Made by a program: the position numbers and the translations under genes. Source: Polytrichum commune (lineage: Eukaryota; Streptophyta; Polytrichopsida; Polytrichales; Polytrichaceae). From it: a DNA stretch of 64,000 nt. Below, piece after piece: positions 45,465-57,636 of this stretch. Every line of letters begins with the position of its first letter. Within the stretch, counting starts at the first letter, position 1. Under the pieces are notes generated by a model that searched no databases, was not told the DNA's origin, and worked only from the letters and a program-made list of their open reading frames with translations. The stretch is taken from the NCBI GenBank assembly GCA_950295325.1, contig OX485805.1, positions 11,160,501 to 11,224,500 of the forward strand, written 5' to 3'.

Positions 45465-45931
45465 GAGCCACTTCACACACGAGCCAAGAGGTGTGACCAT
45501 GAAATTGTGAGAGCCCAAAAGAAAGTGTCCAAAGGCCGTCCCAACACACCTCCAAAATCATGTAGTGTGGTCACGGACCCTCAACCAAATGCCATTTCAA
45601 TGAAATTCCATTCACGCGGGTCCTCACACATGATAAAATAGAATAAATCAACAGTTTGTGAACGTTTGGAGTGACATGATCTCTTGGTTTTGTGTTAGGC
45701 CTACTTCCAAGAGGTGGTTTTTGAAAATTATAGTCCAAGTGACCATGAAACATGATCCATTTGATGCCAAGTAGGAATCCATGTAGACTTTACATCCATC
45801 TTGCATTCACATACTCCATTGGTCCCTCAAGCATAGTGTGAAGAAACTTGGACTGGCTCCGGTAGTTCCACCAATGAGAGTGCTTGAAGTGTAATGGTCA
45901 CGGGCTCTCAGTCTCGTGTGTGAAGTGGCCC
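45465..45931. mobile_element. PIF/Harbinger-like MITE, copy 2 (467 bp)
   Basis: The left end is GAGCCACTTCACACACGAG and the inverted right end is GGGCCACTTCACACACGAG, with one mismatch. TGA flanks both sides (45462-45464 and 45932-45934), a 3-bp TNA duplication. Termini and subterminal words (CCAAGAGGTG, CACACTATG, AATGAGAG) are shared with the copy at 10872-11465, so they form one family. No coding sequence is present. Confidence 0.85.
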
Positions 45932-45934
45932 TGA

Positions 45935-47400
45935 GTGCACTCACCTTCCATGTCCAGTATACTGTAGGTATATATACCTTCACTTTCGATTATATAAAAA
46001 AGTAATGGATTGAAATTTCATCTGTCAATTAAGAATCTAATCGACATGAAAGCAAGAAATATGACGGAAATTCCTCATCAATTATGAGTTTACAGCTTTT
46101 GTGACTTACCATTTTGAAATGGCCTTTATCGACTTTCAGTTGAAGTTCAAATCTTAGCCACCTTCACGTTTTGTTTTTGAATTGACTGCACTAAATATGA
46201 TGTTTAGTGTCATCAATTCTAATTGTCTTGCTCAATACTAATTGTAAACCACAGTATAGCGTCATCAATTCTAATTGTCCTGCTCAATACTAATTGTAAA
46301 CCACAGTATAGTGTCACCAACACTAAATGTTAACTCAACATTATTTGTCATTAATTCACAAATGACAAGTGAATTAGCCTAAGATTTTAGGCTTAATTTA
46401 AAAACAACAAAGGCCATTCAAAGGATAAAATGTCACAAAAACTATACCAATGAAGATGTCTATTCATTTTCGTACTCCCAAGTTGAATATATGCTTTTCT
46501 AATGTGTGCTACACTAATAATGGAATCCCTATCAATTTCTTATACAACATGTTCAAGTGAACGTGTGTATATTGGATCTTGAAGAGTATGCATTCAATAT
46601 GGTATATGTGGCCATTGTTTTTTGAATTTGGGTGGGGCTATCGGCCAACCATCTCGGGGCAAGGCGGACAAAGGTGTCAACCCTCTTTTGAGGAGCCTTT
46701 AGTGACCATGCATGGCCTAGGCTTCCGCATCCTAGGCAACCCTTCAAGACTTGAATTGCAACAATAAAAAATAAAAATGTATTTGAATGCGACAATAAAC
46801 ATGTGTAGTAAAAAATGATTTATACCTTTGGGTAAAAACACATCCAGTGTGTTTATTGCATTGGGGTAAAATGCAAGCTAGATTTTTACTACATTCGGCA
46901 ACCTACAGAGTGTTTGCTTTGGCGGTAGTCATTTTTTTGTTTTTTTGTACAACTACTCTCTAGGTTGCCATGCCACCTTGGCAACTAAAAATAGCTTTGG
47001 GCCAAAGCTAGGTCGTGTGCCCAACCCATTTATCCACAATCTAGAGAACAATCATATCGAAATACTTCCACCACTAGAAGGAAGGCCAAACAATTTGACT
47101 TGAAAACGGTAGGGCCCCATGACATTAAAAATTTGTGTCGAAACCAACGAGGATGAATGGTGCTAAGTGATTTTTCTTCCCTATATGGGAGTTGTGTTAC
47201 TTCTTTGTCTTGCAAAAGGTGCATGGAGATTTTCTTATATTTTTGGCTACTCAATAGATCTACATATTATATTATGTTTACTCATTAGATGTAGATTCCA
47301 TGTATACTATTGAATGCACATAGAGGAATGTTCTCTTTTGGTTTAGTTTAGGGTTCTTTTTACAATAGTCTATTTTCCCTCTTTTAGATTGTTATATTTT
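45935..47400. other. Spacer with a dispersed repeat block
   Basis: No gene was recognised. At 46190-46350 the block CTAATTGTCTTGCTCAATAC and CTAATTGTAAACCACAGTAT occurs twice in tandem and matches 3340-3600. Everything else is AT-rich and without motif. Confidence 0.5.
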
Positions 47401-47752
47401 GGCTACTTTTCTCCCCCTTCAATTTGACACATTTGGTCGCACAAGAAAGTGTTGTATTACCTAAATGTCATATTCTACATAATACGACATTTTGGCCTCA
47501 ATGTTGTACTATCGAGGTTTTTCAAGAAAATGACCTCTTTCAATGTAAATTGACATTGTATATATACACAAAGAAGATACATAGGTATGAAAGGACATTT
47601 TGTTTAAGAATTGTGCTCACAACGTCATACAATATGGAGTTTAAAAAAAATCCCATGATGATCTACACGCTAAGCAAGTAAGAATTTATTGTCTTCTTTT
47701 GATGTTTGTTGATATTGGAAATTGACACCTTGTTCAATTTATTCATAAAAGA

Positions 47753-48790
47753 TCACATGTTCATCGCAGCTACAATTGAAAGCTTTAAATGATGCTCCAC
47801 TACAAAATTTGATAATAATTGGGCACACTCACAGGCTTCCACATCATTCCCCTCCATAGGCTCTTCATTTAAATCTAAACCCAAATGGATCTCTTTACTC
47901 CGTGCCAAAGCCACCAAGTCAACCATGTTACACTCTGCATCAACAAATTTTCTCTCGTGCCAATTGCACATATACTTCAATAAGCATTTCTTTAATTCCA
48001 AGATACAAAGAGAAATGAGACATGCCAATTCAATTGCTTTTTTTTCATTTTTTCATTCTTTCATTCTCACGTTCACCATCCATGGAAAAATCGGCGCTCT
48101 AGTCTGCAAGCAAAATCTTGGACATCGTGTTGTTTCATATGTTTTGTGAATTCATCTATGTCCACATTTGAGAGCACCACACAATAGCATGCTTTACATT
48201 AGGCATATTTGAATCAAGTCATGATGAGTAGTAGAATAATCAAATTGAGAGAAAACCCATTCCAAGAACTTCTTCTTATATTGAGCTTTGAATGAAGCAA
48301 TTATTCCTTGATCCAAGGATTGTACCACACTTGCAACATTAGGTTGTAAGAAAACAATAGTAATATTGCTCAACTACAAGGTTGAAAAACCAAAGGATTC
48401 ATAACTACCAACATGCTTAAGGGAATGGGTAGCAAAATTGTCCATAATTAGAAGAATCTTCCACTTTTGAGATTTGAAATTATGTACATTGAGGCTCATC
48501 GTCCAACTCTCAAATACATTTTGAGGTCATCCAAGCTGTTTGGTTTGCAAACCACCACATATAGTTTGTTCGGCAACCACCTTCCAAAGTATCTTGGGCA
48601 TAGAGAATTGTAAATAATCATAGATTTCAACTTGTCAGGGCATGTTGTGTTTAGATCAAGAGCAAGAATGAGACGGTCTTTCGGAATTTTGCACTCATAG
48701 ATTCCTTGCACAAGTGTCTTGTTTGGTTGGGCATAATCCAATAAACCAATCTCATCCATATTGTAAACATCATTCATCTAATATTTTTGT
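47753..48790 (-). pseudogene. CENP-B/Tigger-type transposase, second relic
   Basis: On the minus strand the DDE_1 domain can be followed almost continuously: MNDVYNMDEIGLLDYAQPNK (first Asp), KDRLILALDLNTTCPDKLK, PRYFGRWLPNKL, then after a frameshift KWKILLIMDNFATHSLKHVG (second Asp in MDN), TIVFLQPNVASVVQSLDQGI (third acidic region), and FKAQYKKKFLEWV. A C-terminal frame with LGLDLNEEPMEGNDVEACEC closes it. Stops and frameshifts near 48380, 48490 and 48170 kill it. Left-end-like sequence TTTTCTCCCCCTTCAATTTG at 47408 (TA at 47404) resembles the element at 43796. The other end was not found. Confidence 0.88.
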
Positions 48791-49372
48791 GCTTCTATAT
48801 TGGATTGATGGCTAACATAGATGGCCTCAATGAACCACACATGCTTGGCCATTTGTGTCTTATTAGTGTTGGAAAAGGTGCCATAAGGACCCGGCTTTCC
48901 TACTACACCGTTTATGGTATTTAGTGTCACATGTGTGATAGTGCCACTTACCCTATTTTGAGGTGTATGTTAGGTTATAGTGATGATTAGCAACTTCACC
49001 ATAAGTGTCACCTTATGACACTTGGGATTCAAGTGCGCTTACTAATATCTTGTCATGAGTATGTTCAATAGTGTTATGAGGTGCATGCCTGTCTTACACA
49101 TTGGTCTACAAATTCACTAAAGTGTACACAAACAACACTTGCCATTAGTATGCTCGAGAATATCTTCCTCTTGCATACCAAAGTATAAACACATGACACT
49201 CGCCATTAGTACGCTCAAAAAGTGTCTTCCCCTTGCATACTAAAACACATGACTATTATCTAAAGTATCTCAATGTGCTACTCTGAATGTCATAATACAA
49301 ATATTGTTTTCACCTTTAAAAAATTACTTATGTTGACAAATGATATCATATAGACAATTAGCAAGTGTGACA
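48791..49372. other. AT-rich spacer
   Basis: No gene was recognised. CACTTGCCATTAGTATGCTC and CACTCGCCATTAGTACGCTC with following ...TCTTCC(T/C)CTTGCATAC form a direct repeat of about 68 bp at 49137-49240. Confidence 0.5.
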
Positions 49373-49381
49373 CTTTGAAAT

Positions 49382-50060
49382 GGGGGACGTTAAACTCCCC
49401 CCCCAAAAAAAAAAACTTTTAGGGGAGGTAGATTTGGACAGGGGTAGCCGCCCGTCCAAGAAATCCAGATTTTCTAGACCCAACCAAAAATTGTTGCTCG
49501 CCCGCCCGACTTCGAAAAAATCATTGCCCTTACATTCTTGAAGGCCACTTATCCACAATTCCCATATTGAGTGCACTTCACCTTCAAGGTCCAAAATCCA
49601 ATATATATGTTCACTTCCATTGAGTAAATAAGCAATTGACCGGGATTTCACTTTCAAAGTGAAACCACCAAAAAGGCATGTAATTAACTTGGAAGTAAAA
49701 AATGTTATAGAATCCTCATTAGCACTGAGGTTATAATTTTTGTGACTAACCACTGAAAGGGTCTTTGTCATTCTAAAACTGAACTAAAATTAGTGATTTA
49801 TTTTTATAATATTTTGGTTAATATGTTCTACCTTCACGAAGTTTTCATATGCATTTAAACTAATTAAGTGTGATTGAATGTATCTAGTTCTAATTAATCA
49901 AGATTAATTCTAATTAAGCCCAATTAAATCAGAAAGCATGCTTACTAGATTAATTAAGCCTAATTAATTATAAAATATACTTACGGAATAATTCATAACT
50001 TAATTCACCTCTCGAATCTACCTCCCCCAAAAACTTCGTGGGGGGAGTTTAATGTCCCCC
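49382..50060. mobile_element. Mutator-like MITE with about 55-bp inverted repeats (679 bp)
   Basis: The left end begins GGGGGACGTTAAACTCCCCC and continues through a poly-A and AGGGGAGGTAGATT (to about 49436). The right end, inverted, begins GGGGGACATTAAACTCCCCC and continues ACGAAGTTTTTGGGGGAGGT (50008-50060). The flanks are CTTTGAAAT (49373-49381) and CTTTGAAAC (50061-50069), a 9-bp duplication with one transition. Long inverted repeats beginning with G runs and a 9-bp duplication fit Mutator-like elements. The interior is AT-rich and non-coding. Confidence 0.8.
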
Positions 50061-50069
50061 CTTTGAAAC

Positions 50070-52900
50070 CTCTAGGCATCTAGTTTAGGCCCTTCACAAA
50101 TAGTGTATGTGCCACTAGATGCCATAAGTTAAACGGTGCAGTGCACGGAATTGTGACAATCGCTGGCTTTCTCGAGGTTTTAAACATTGCAACAACGTCG
50201 CATCATCATCGAGAAGTTGCATAAGAAATTGTCAACTCCCACCAAAGCATCAAGGAAGGAAAGTATGCATGAATTCATGGAATTCATGACGTTTTGGTCA
50301 AGTCAACGAGTAAAATGTGTTTTTTAAAAACCCGTTCCTATCTACATTTTGCATTGTTAGATCGTGAATCGAGGAAAGGAAATTGTATGGGAAGTTGATA
50401 GCACCAACATCAAAGAAGCGGATCCCACATGGATGATGATGGATGGTGGAGTTTGATGAATTCAAACTAAGAACATATTCTCATCCAAATCTCTCTCCTA
50501 CGCCTTCACTCCCATTGATCATTCTACATAAATGTCAGGCCTGGGTGACATCATGTTCAGCTTCCAAATAAGTGAAAGCCAACTTAGGCATCCATAATCA
50601 TGTCATTGTTTTAATAACCAATGTTAACTCACAACCCTTTCATATGTAGCCTTTTTGATGGATGGAAATGACAAAAGAAATTTTCATATATCAGCCCAAG
50701 TCGAATTTTACCAATCATAAGGCGGAAAAAATTGTGCAATAATTGTTGTGTTTATATGGGGACTGCCTTGATAATGTTTCAATAAAATAAACATAAAAAA
50801 CCATATGTTATGACATTTTAGTATTGGCATTTTAATTCTTAGTTAATTAGTAATTCAAATTTACATGTGTTGGAATCTTAAAAAGTTAGGGGCAAGTTAG
50901 CAAGATATTTAAAGAGTATATCATATATGTTAATATGATTTATGTTAATTTTCCACAATAACATGTGGACATAGTTTATAGTGTAATTCATTTTGTTTTA
51001 ACAACATTATTGTTACACCAACTTAGTCAAGATCACTATATTAAACATTTTGGGACTTTTGGGAGTCCCAAAATTGCAAAAAATGTATACTTTGGCCTAA
51101 TGGAAACATGAGAATGTGTGTTGGGAACGTGCTTGGGTGTATGTGCTTGGAAACATAGGAACATATTTGGGAACATGGGAACATGTTTGGGGACGTGCTC
51201 GTAGGATCGTGTGTAGTTGGTGAGTCATGGATATGGGAACAAGGATTTGTGCACGGGGGGATCACACCCCCTTACATTTTGTAACCACGTGCGATAATGG
51301 GGTATTTTATGGGGGGGTATTTATGCACCTCTCGGTATTTTTTCCCTCCCTATTTGTAGATATAAAGTTGCTTTGACATGTTTTTAAGCACCCTATGTTT
51401 ATTTGTAATTTTTTGGAGAGACCAATTTTTAGCATCATATTTTTTTTTATAAATTGTACAAGTACCAAATAATGAACAGAATACTATAGCATTGCAAAAT
51501 CGACTAGATGAGCAACAAACGTTCCATACCATCTATCTTGTCATTTAATCGGTTTCAATTAGTTATATCAATGCTAAAGCATTCAAAGTACCATTCAAAA
51601 CACAATCAATAACACTTGGAGTTTAGTTAAAAAAATTACCAATGAACATGGAGATGACAAAATGTACAAGCTAACATAGACAAGTTGTAAACATGGATAG
51701 AACAAAACAATAAATATAATCAATTGTCATAAGACATGAAAATTTTGCATAATTATCTACTCCAAAACAAAAGATTGCATTCAATTGAAAAAACTAAATA
51801 CACAAATTGAAAACATTTACTTTAATTGTGTTCACAAACACATTCAACCTTGTACCAAATATTTACAATGTGAAGGGTTAGGATATAACTATGCACCCTC
51901 CAATACATTTCAAGGTACATATCAATATCCTCTCTTATGTCATGATAAGACAAATTTTTTGGAGAGGTTAAACACCAATGATGACAAAGAACTAAAACTA
52001 ATTGTTGGCATGAGGCGGACATACCTCATGAGAGCCGAGCAAGCCAAATGTTTGGCGCGTGTTAAACACCTTGTGTGAATGTTGTGAATGCTATGGAGCA
52101 AAGAAGAAAGCTCCAAAAAATGTGTCTTACCTACCACCTTTGTGTCACGCTTCACCAATGCAAGACCTCCTACCCAAATGCTTCACCACCCTTACACCAC
52201 TATGCTTGTCCAAACCCTAAGCAAACCCAAGGGCCGTTGAGAAGTCACAACATTCCTTCCCCTAAAAAAATCCACAACGTTTCCCTCCAAACTAACGCGT
52301 TTCATTCAAAATTGGACAAAATTACACAATTCTTCATCCAAGTAGTCTAACTCATAATTATTCTATTGATTCTACTACACACATTTGGGGGGATCCAATA
52401 TTTATAATCCTTTTTTTTTCTACTGATTACTAAAATGGAGGAATTATTCACCGCCTTATTTTACATATAAACATGTAGGGGACATATTTCCAAAGCTATG
52501 GTAGATCTAATGAATGTAAAAATTTTACCCTCAATGAATTAAATTGACCTTATTTTTTTATTTCACGTGATTTCTAAAATTCCAATAGTCACCTCCCCGT
52601 GGATTTGTGCTAATACTCACATCCATGTTGGCCTCCATAACATGCATCATGTACACATCTTACATACAATATTGATAATACTCAATATTAGTTTAATATA
52701 CAACATTACACAATACATATGTGGACAAATGCATGACACATCTTTGAGAAGCCTTCCATTAAGGTTGTGTATACACCACACATGGAGGTACATCATGCAA
52801 GTGTTAGAGTTTGAATGTGCATGTAAAGGAAGTGTCAAAGTTTGAACAAAAAATATTTCATTTGTCAATTTTGGCCCACCCCGTCACCTACCAAAAAACA
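50070..52900. other. AT-rich stretch with GGAACATG repeat cluster
   Basis: No gene was recognised. GGGAAC(A/G)TG/GGAACATA words recur irregularly at 51105-51245. Open frames at 51785-52078 and 52075-52350 (97 and 91 codons) lack family motifs. G runs at 51257 and 51313 and TTTTTATTTT tracts are present. Confidence 0.45.
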
Positions 52901-52949
52901 ACGAGCAAGTTTGTGTCATCTAATTTCGTATGCCTTATGTATTTCCTTG

Positions 52950-55630
52950 TGTTTGATCATTAGGAAGGGCGTCCACTAGCTGGACGTTTGCCGGTTACAT
53001 GTCCATGGCCTCCCTGTTGCGCACTAGAGTCTAAAACGTGAGCCTCAACTACCCTCCGTCCACGCTCTTGTGTTGAACAACGACGAAGATTATATTTGGC
53101 AAATCAAATTTGCTCTGGTGGAATAGTAACCTTTAGGGGTTCAACATCTTGATGTTGTGGTAGAGGCCAAGCTGACAAAATGCAATCGATTGGTTGCCAG
53201 TCAAGAATGGAGTATTTCAAATCACGTTTCCACTTGAACTTGGGGTTTGAGTCTTACCCATTTCATTTCTTTGATAGGCCTTTGGTTGTTGAAGTGAGAG
53301 TGAACCACTGTACAAGAATTTGACGTGGATGTTCTCCCGTGACTGCCAAGTTAGTTGGAGACAAAGCACAACAAACCCAAATGGGTTTATCTATATCTTG
53401 TTATTGGGGACGTAGTATGAGGAAATGCCCCTCATGCACATTATTGGCGATGCGAAAAACAGGTGCAAGACGAAGGTTTGATGACCAACATATTGGTCAT
53501 CCGGTTGGTGCTCTTCCCATAGCTCTCCATTATGCAAGAATGAATGTGCATTTGCTTCAATTATACTCCGTGGCCATAATCCTTCGGACAGTGGCAATCC
53601 AACAATGTTTATATTTGTAAGAGGTGTTTCTAATGCCTCCATCACCCCTATCCAATATTGCAAAATATGCTTGTGTGAACCCATATATCCTCATGTCTTG
53701 TCGTGATCACATATTGATTGCCAATAGTCAATGAGCCCTTGCAAACCCACAAGAACATCTTCCAGTTTGACCATACCTTGAGGTGGTGCAGGAAAGGGGT
53801 CCCCGGATAGAATACATGGCTCCCCTATTATGTTGGATTTCCACATCAATATACCCTCTTTGGGAAACCACTCCTCGTATGTGCTAAGCACTTTGTATTG
53901 CATAACATGCCAACCATCATCTCGGACATAGAATTTGAATTGTTGGGCCTTTGTGTGCTCAATGAGTTTGTCCTTATCATTGGGAATGTTCTCACTAACA
54001 AAAGCCCTCCAGTCGGAAAGTTCATCTATCATATGTGGAATGACATGAACCTTTTCCATATCCATGTACGACTTCATGAGGAGGGGGATAGTGGGGTAAT
54101 CGTGTTCACGTAGGTCCATATTCCATCTTCCAAATGATGCATCGATGTTATGGGTATGACCAAGCAATAGGTAAGACACATGCACCTTTATGAATATTCT
54201 TTTCGCCATGAGCATAGACCAAAATCCCTTTACAAACCTGCACTTGTTGTTCTCTCAACAATTATCAAGCTAAACATGCAGAACATGTGGAAGAAGAATA
54301 GTTGAGATGGGCTCCGTGGTGGAGCTCGTAATCCCTCCAAACATATATCCCTCCTACAAAAAATAACATGATAAAAAGGTGACCGCCCAACACCGTGGAA
54401 AAAACGGCGAGATGATGACATTGGGGATTCCTTCAAATTACGGAGAAGTCTCGCGAATGAACCTACAATATGGTTGCAATCTCCAGGGTACATGTCCAAT
54501 GCATAGTGGGCATATCTTTCATCTCCATGTCCATGAGCCATCATGCATGTTATAGAAAGTAGTAGTGTTGTAAATATATATATCAATATCTTTGTTCTTG
54601 GAAGCAAAACAAAGAGATATAGTTTTGCCATGGTCCATTTTGTCCTGAATGATAGTCAACACCTTTCGGGGGTGTTCAATTGAAAGAACCATTATGCAAT
54701 GGTAAGCATTGCGAGCAGATTTTTGCTACGCTTGGTGCTTCTCCAGTTGTTTCGAAAAACGAATGTAGGCAGTTGAACCTTTCACATGCTGAAAGAATAA
54801 TTGCGGCAAACAAATCATACTTCTCACAATAAGCAAATTTGTTACCAATCCTCTTCTTTATCTAGTGCTTAAAAAAATTATTCCTTATTTTGCTCAGAGT
54901 TGAAGAAAAAAATTGGTTGCAAACTGCATTTGTCATTCACCTACAAATATGCGAGATGCAAAACATTAATGACACCTCTCACAAACATCACTTCAAGAGT
55001 CGGCTTGGTACCATAATAACAAACCATTCATTTTATGTTTACTGATCGACACTTATACCAAGCATATAAGTCAACTATATCATATGCTTACCTCGTTGAT
55101 TGTAATCAAGAATTTCTTCCATTTTGTTTCACGTGGCAACACCGTTTCAGCAACATGTGTATCATTTGGCAAAGCGTGGGCCTTGTGAGACATTATGTCT
55201 ACTTTATCTTTCAATAATATCGAAAGTGTGGCAGTAACTTGCTGGGTGAATATACTATTCCGTTTCATGTTTAGGTTCCCATGGTTGCGTGGATGCATAC
55301 CGCACTTGAATTCTAAACGGTTTCTATAGAATGTCGTTTTTGAGATGGCAAATATGTGTCTTCATGTTTTTTCACATACATTGCGACCACTCAAAGTGAC
55401 AACCTTCCCAGAGACTCCCGGAAGTGTATGTAATTAGCCATGGACCTTGAGTTGTTTAGCATGTTTCATCCTTGTTGAACAAATATAAAACTTGGTTTGC
55501 AACACAAATGTCTCATCCCTGGGAAAGTACCTCATGCACTCGCAATCACAACATAGAATCGAAGAAAGTTGATAAATGCTGATATTATTAAGTATTTGCA
55601 ATTTTTTGGTCAATCGAATATGCAAGGTTA
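52950..55630 (-). pseudogene. Decayed transposase-like gene with LDN and GHTH motifs
   Basis: Coding-like minus-strand text runs through about 2.7 kb in broken frames. Near the 5' end is a cysteine-rich piece (CCDCECMRYFPRDETF), then ITINEVSI, HALPNDTHVAETVLPRETKW, a region with HRIK-like and CEKYDLFAAIILSACERF, then HGHGDERYAHYALDMYPGDC, HVLHVQLDNC-like text (Asp), and an unbroken 174-codon frame at 54215-53691 with VSYLLLGHTHNIDASFGRWN, LREHDYPTIPLLMKSYMD and KAQQFKFYVRDDGW. LDN followed by GHTH.(D/N)ID is the pattern of a plant repeat-encoded RNase H-like family (DUF7869-like). I infer a transposase. More than ten stops or shifts occur. No ends or duplications were found. Confidence 0.7.
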
Positions 55631-55634
55631 TGCA

Positions 55635-56500
55635 TGATGAGACATATGCCTTCTTTCCTTCTTTTCATCGTCTCTCTAGTAATTTGATTTGCACACGTAA
55701 CCTACGTGTGCCTATGAGAAGGTGGTGTGCAAGAATACACCTCTGGTGGAAAACACAAGTAAATGGCCACATTTTCAATGAGAACATCGATCCCATGTCC
55801 ATCACTCGCTCGAGTGGTAACATAATAAAGACACCAATGTTATCTACTCCAGAACATTTGTCTTACACACAATTCATTGGGTTGACATTACAGCAAATTC
55901 ATTTTGCCACATTTTGTTCATTTGCATTTACAAGCATCACTGGAATATTCACCCATTTCTCCCTTTTAAGCCCATTGCATTCTACATCAATATCCTCAAT
56001 GCCAACTTTGGTCTTTTTTTCTTGAACATTGCTTCAGTTAGAGATAATCCTTGCATCGTATAATGATGTGAATACATGTTCAAATCAATAATTCATATCA
56101 CAATATACGGTTACATGACATAGCAATGTATGACAATAAACAAATCACCTCCTTGGCAGTCGCAAATTTTGGATCCATTTGCTCCATTACCCTAAAGACA
56201 AAACGATAGGTAGATTCATTAATCACATGTCAATTATACAAACTAAATAACCATAAAGAAATGTTCCATTGCGAGTTTTGTATTCTGGAAATTGCATTTG
56301 CTCTACTGGAACTCTTCATCTGCCAGACCATAATACACCCACAAGAACGATCCCCATTCCCAAATACATGATCAACTAAATTGACCTTCAAATCCATCTT
56401 CACGTTTATTTATATGTCATCACGGTAAATTCATCATGTTGATTAAGGCAAAATGTAGTGGAACCTCCAAAGGGCATCCCTTGGGCAAAATCCACAATAT
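55635..56500. other. Spacer
   Basis: No gene was recognised with confidence. A 149-codon plus-strand frame (55576-56025) is mostly antisense to and beyond the decayed transposase-like gene and has no family motif. Confidence 0.4.
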
Positions 56501-56503
56501 CAG

Positions 56504-56760
56504 GTGGAAACCCTTAGAGGTTCCATAAGAAGGAAGTGGATCCCCTCTGAGAGGTTCCACTTGATCTTGTGGATCCTTTATGAGAAGTTGCACTAGATCA
56601 AGTGGATCCCCTCTAAGAGGTTTCACTTGATCAAGTGGATCCCCTTTGCATGACACCAATGCTAAAAGTATATAGATCCAAATACATATATCTAGAAAAC
56701 TTGGTATACACGGCAAGGAGGTTCCACTCGGTCGAGTGGATCCGCGTGGCACAATACCCT
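56504..56760. repeat. 33-bp tandem repeat
   Basis: GTGGATCC followed by CCTCT(G/A)AGAGGTT.CAC and TTGATC recurs every 33 bases, with three clear copies from 56536 to 56634 and partial copies on both sides. A further copy-like segment lies at 56720-56750. Since 33 is a multiple of three, the minus strand stays open and reads an 11-residue repeat (GDPLDQVKPLR). No known protein matches, and the frame is probably a by-product. Confidence 0.85.
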
Positions 56761-56764
56761 ATAC

Positions 56765-57586
56765 ACCACCCACGTTTGCAAAGTGAAACTGCCTAGAGGT
56801 GTCCATATAGTTGTACGGATAAGGGAGTGCATACCTAACGGCATGTGCAAAACCTGCACTACATGGACCGGCACCTGAAAGGAGAGAATGTATTATATTA
56901 TGGAATAGGCAATGGCAACAAAGGTAGAGTTTTTTTTAGGAGGGGGGGGGGGGGCAGTGTAAGAGTGAGCGAGAAAAACGAAATTGGAGGTATGGACCTT
57001 ATATAGAAGTCTCAATATGATTTGGTGGGAGATTCCATAGTCAGTCCAATACTGAAAATTTGAAGGTTCCCTCCCTATTGTACAAGGTCCTATCTTGAAA
57101 GACATGTTATTATTTGGCAAGGCGAGGTAATAGAGAATGATTGCTTGGCAAGTTGATGTGCTTCGTAGTTGATGGGAGTACTCTAGATCATGAAACCGAG
57201 TTTACACTCCTATGAATTCATCTTATCAAAGGAGTTTTACTATTTCAATCAATGTGGACTTTAGTAGACTAATGTAGATCATGAATTGTTTGAAGTGAGG
57301 CTCCCCACTTTAGATTTGAAATGCTTAGAATTACAAGGAGCATGTGTGATCAATAAAGGGTGAATGTTCTTAATACCTACCGAGGGGGAGGACAAACCGG
57401 TGGCGGGACCAGTGGATGGAGGGTGAAAGCATTAATTTCTATCGTAGAGCCCATGGATTTTTATTTGAAGCTAACTTAATTCCTAAATGAGGGTAGAAGA
57501 TCCTGAATTAGCGGTGACATGCCATATGAAATATTGCCACCTTCATGAATGTTTACATTTTAATTGTCACTTCCTAATGCACCTTT

Positions 57587-57636
<50 letters not shown>

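Noticed and set aside
51105-51245. GGAACATG cluster as a regulatory array
   Set aside because: The spacing is irregular and no gene lies nearby. It is treated as simple local repetition.
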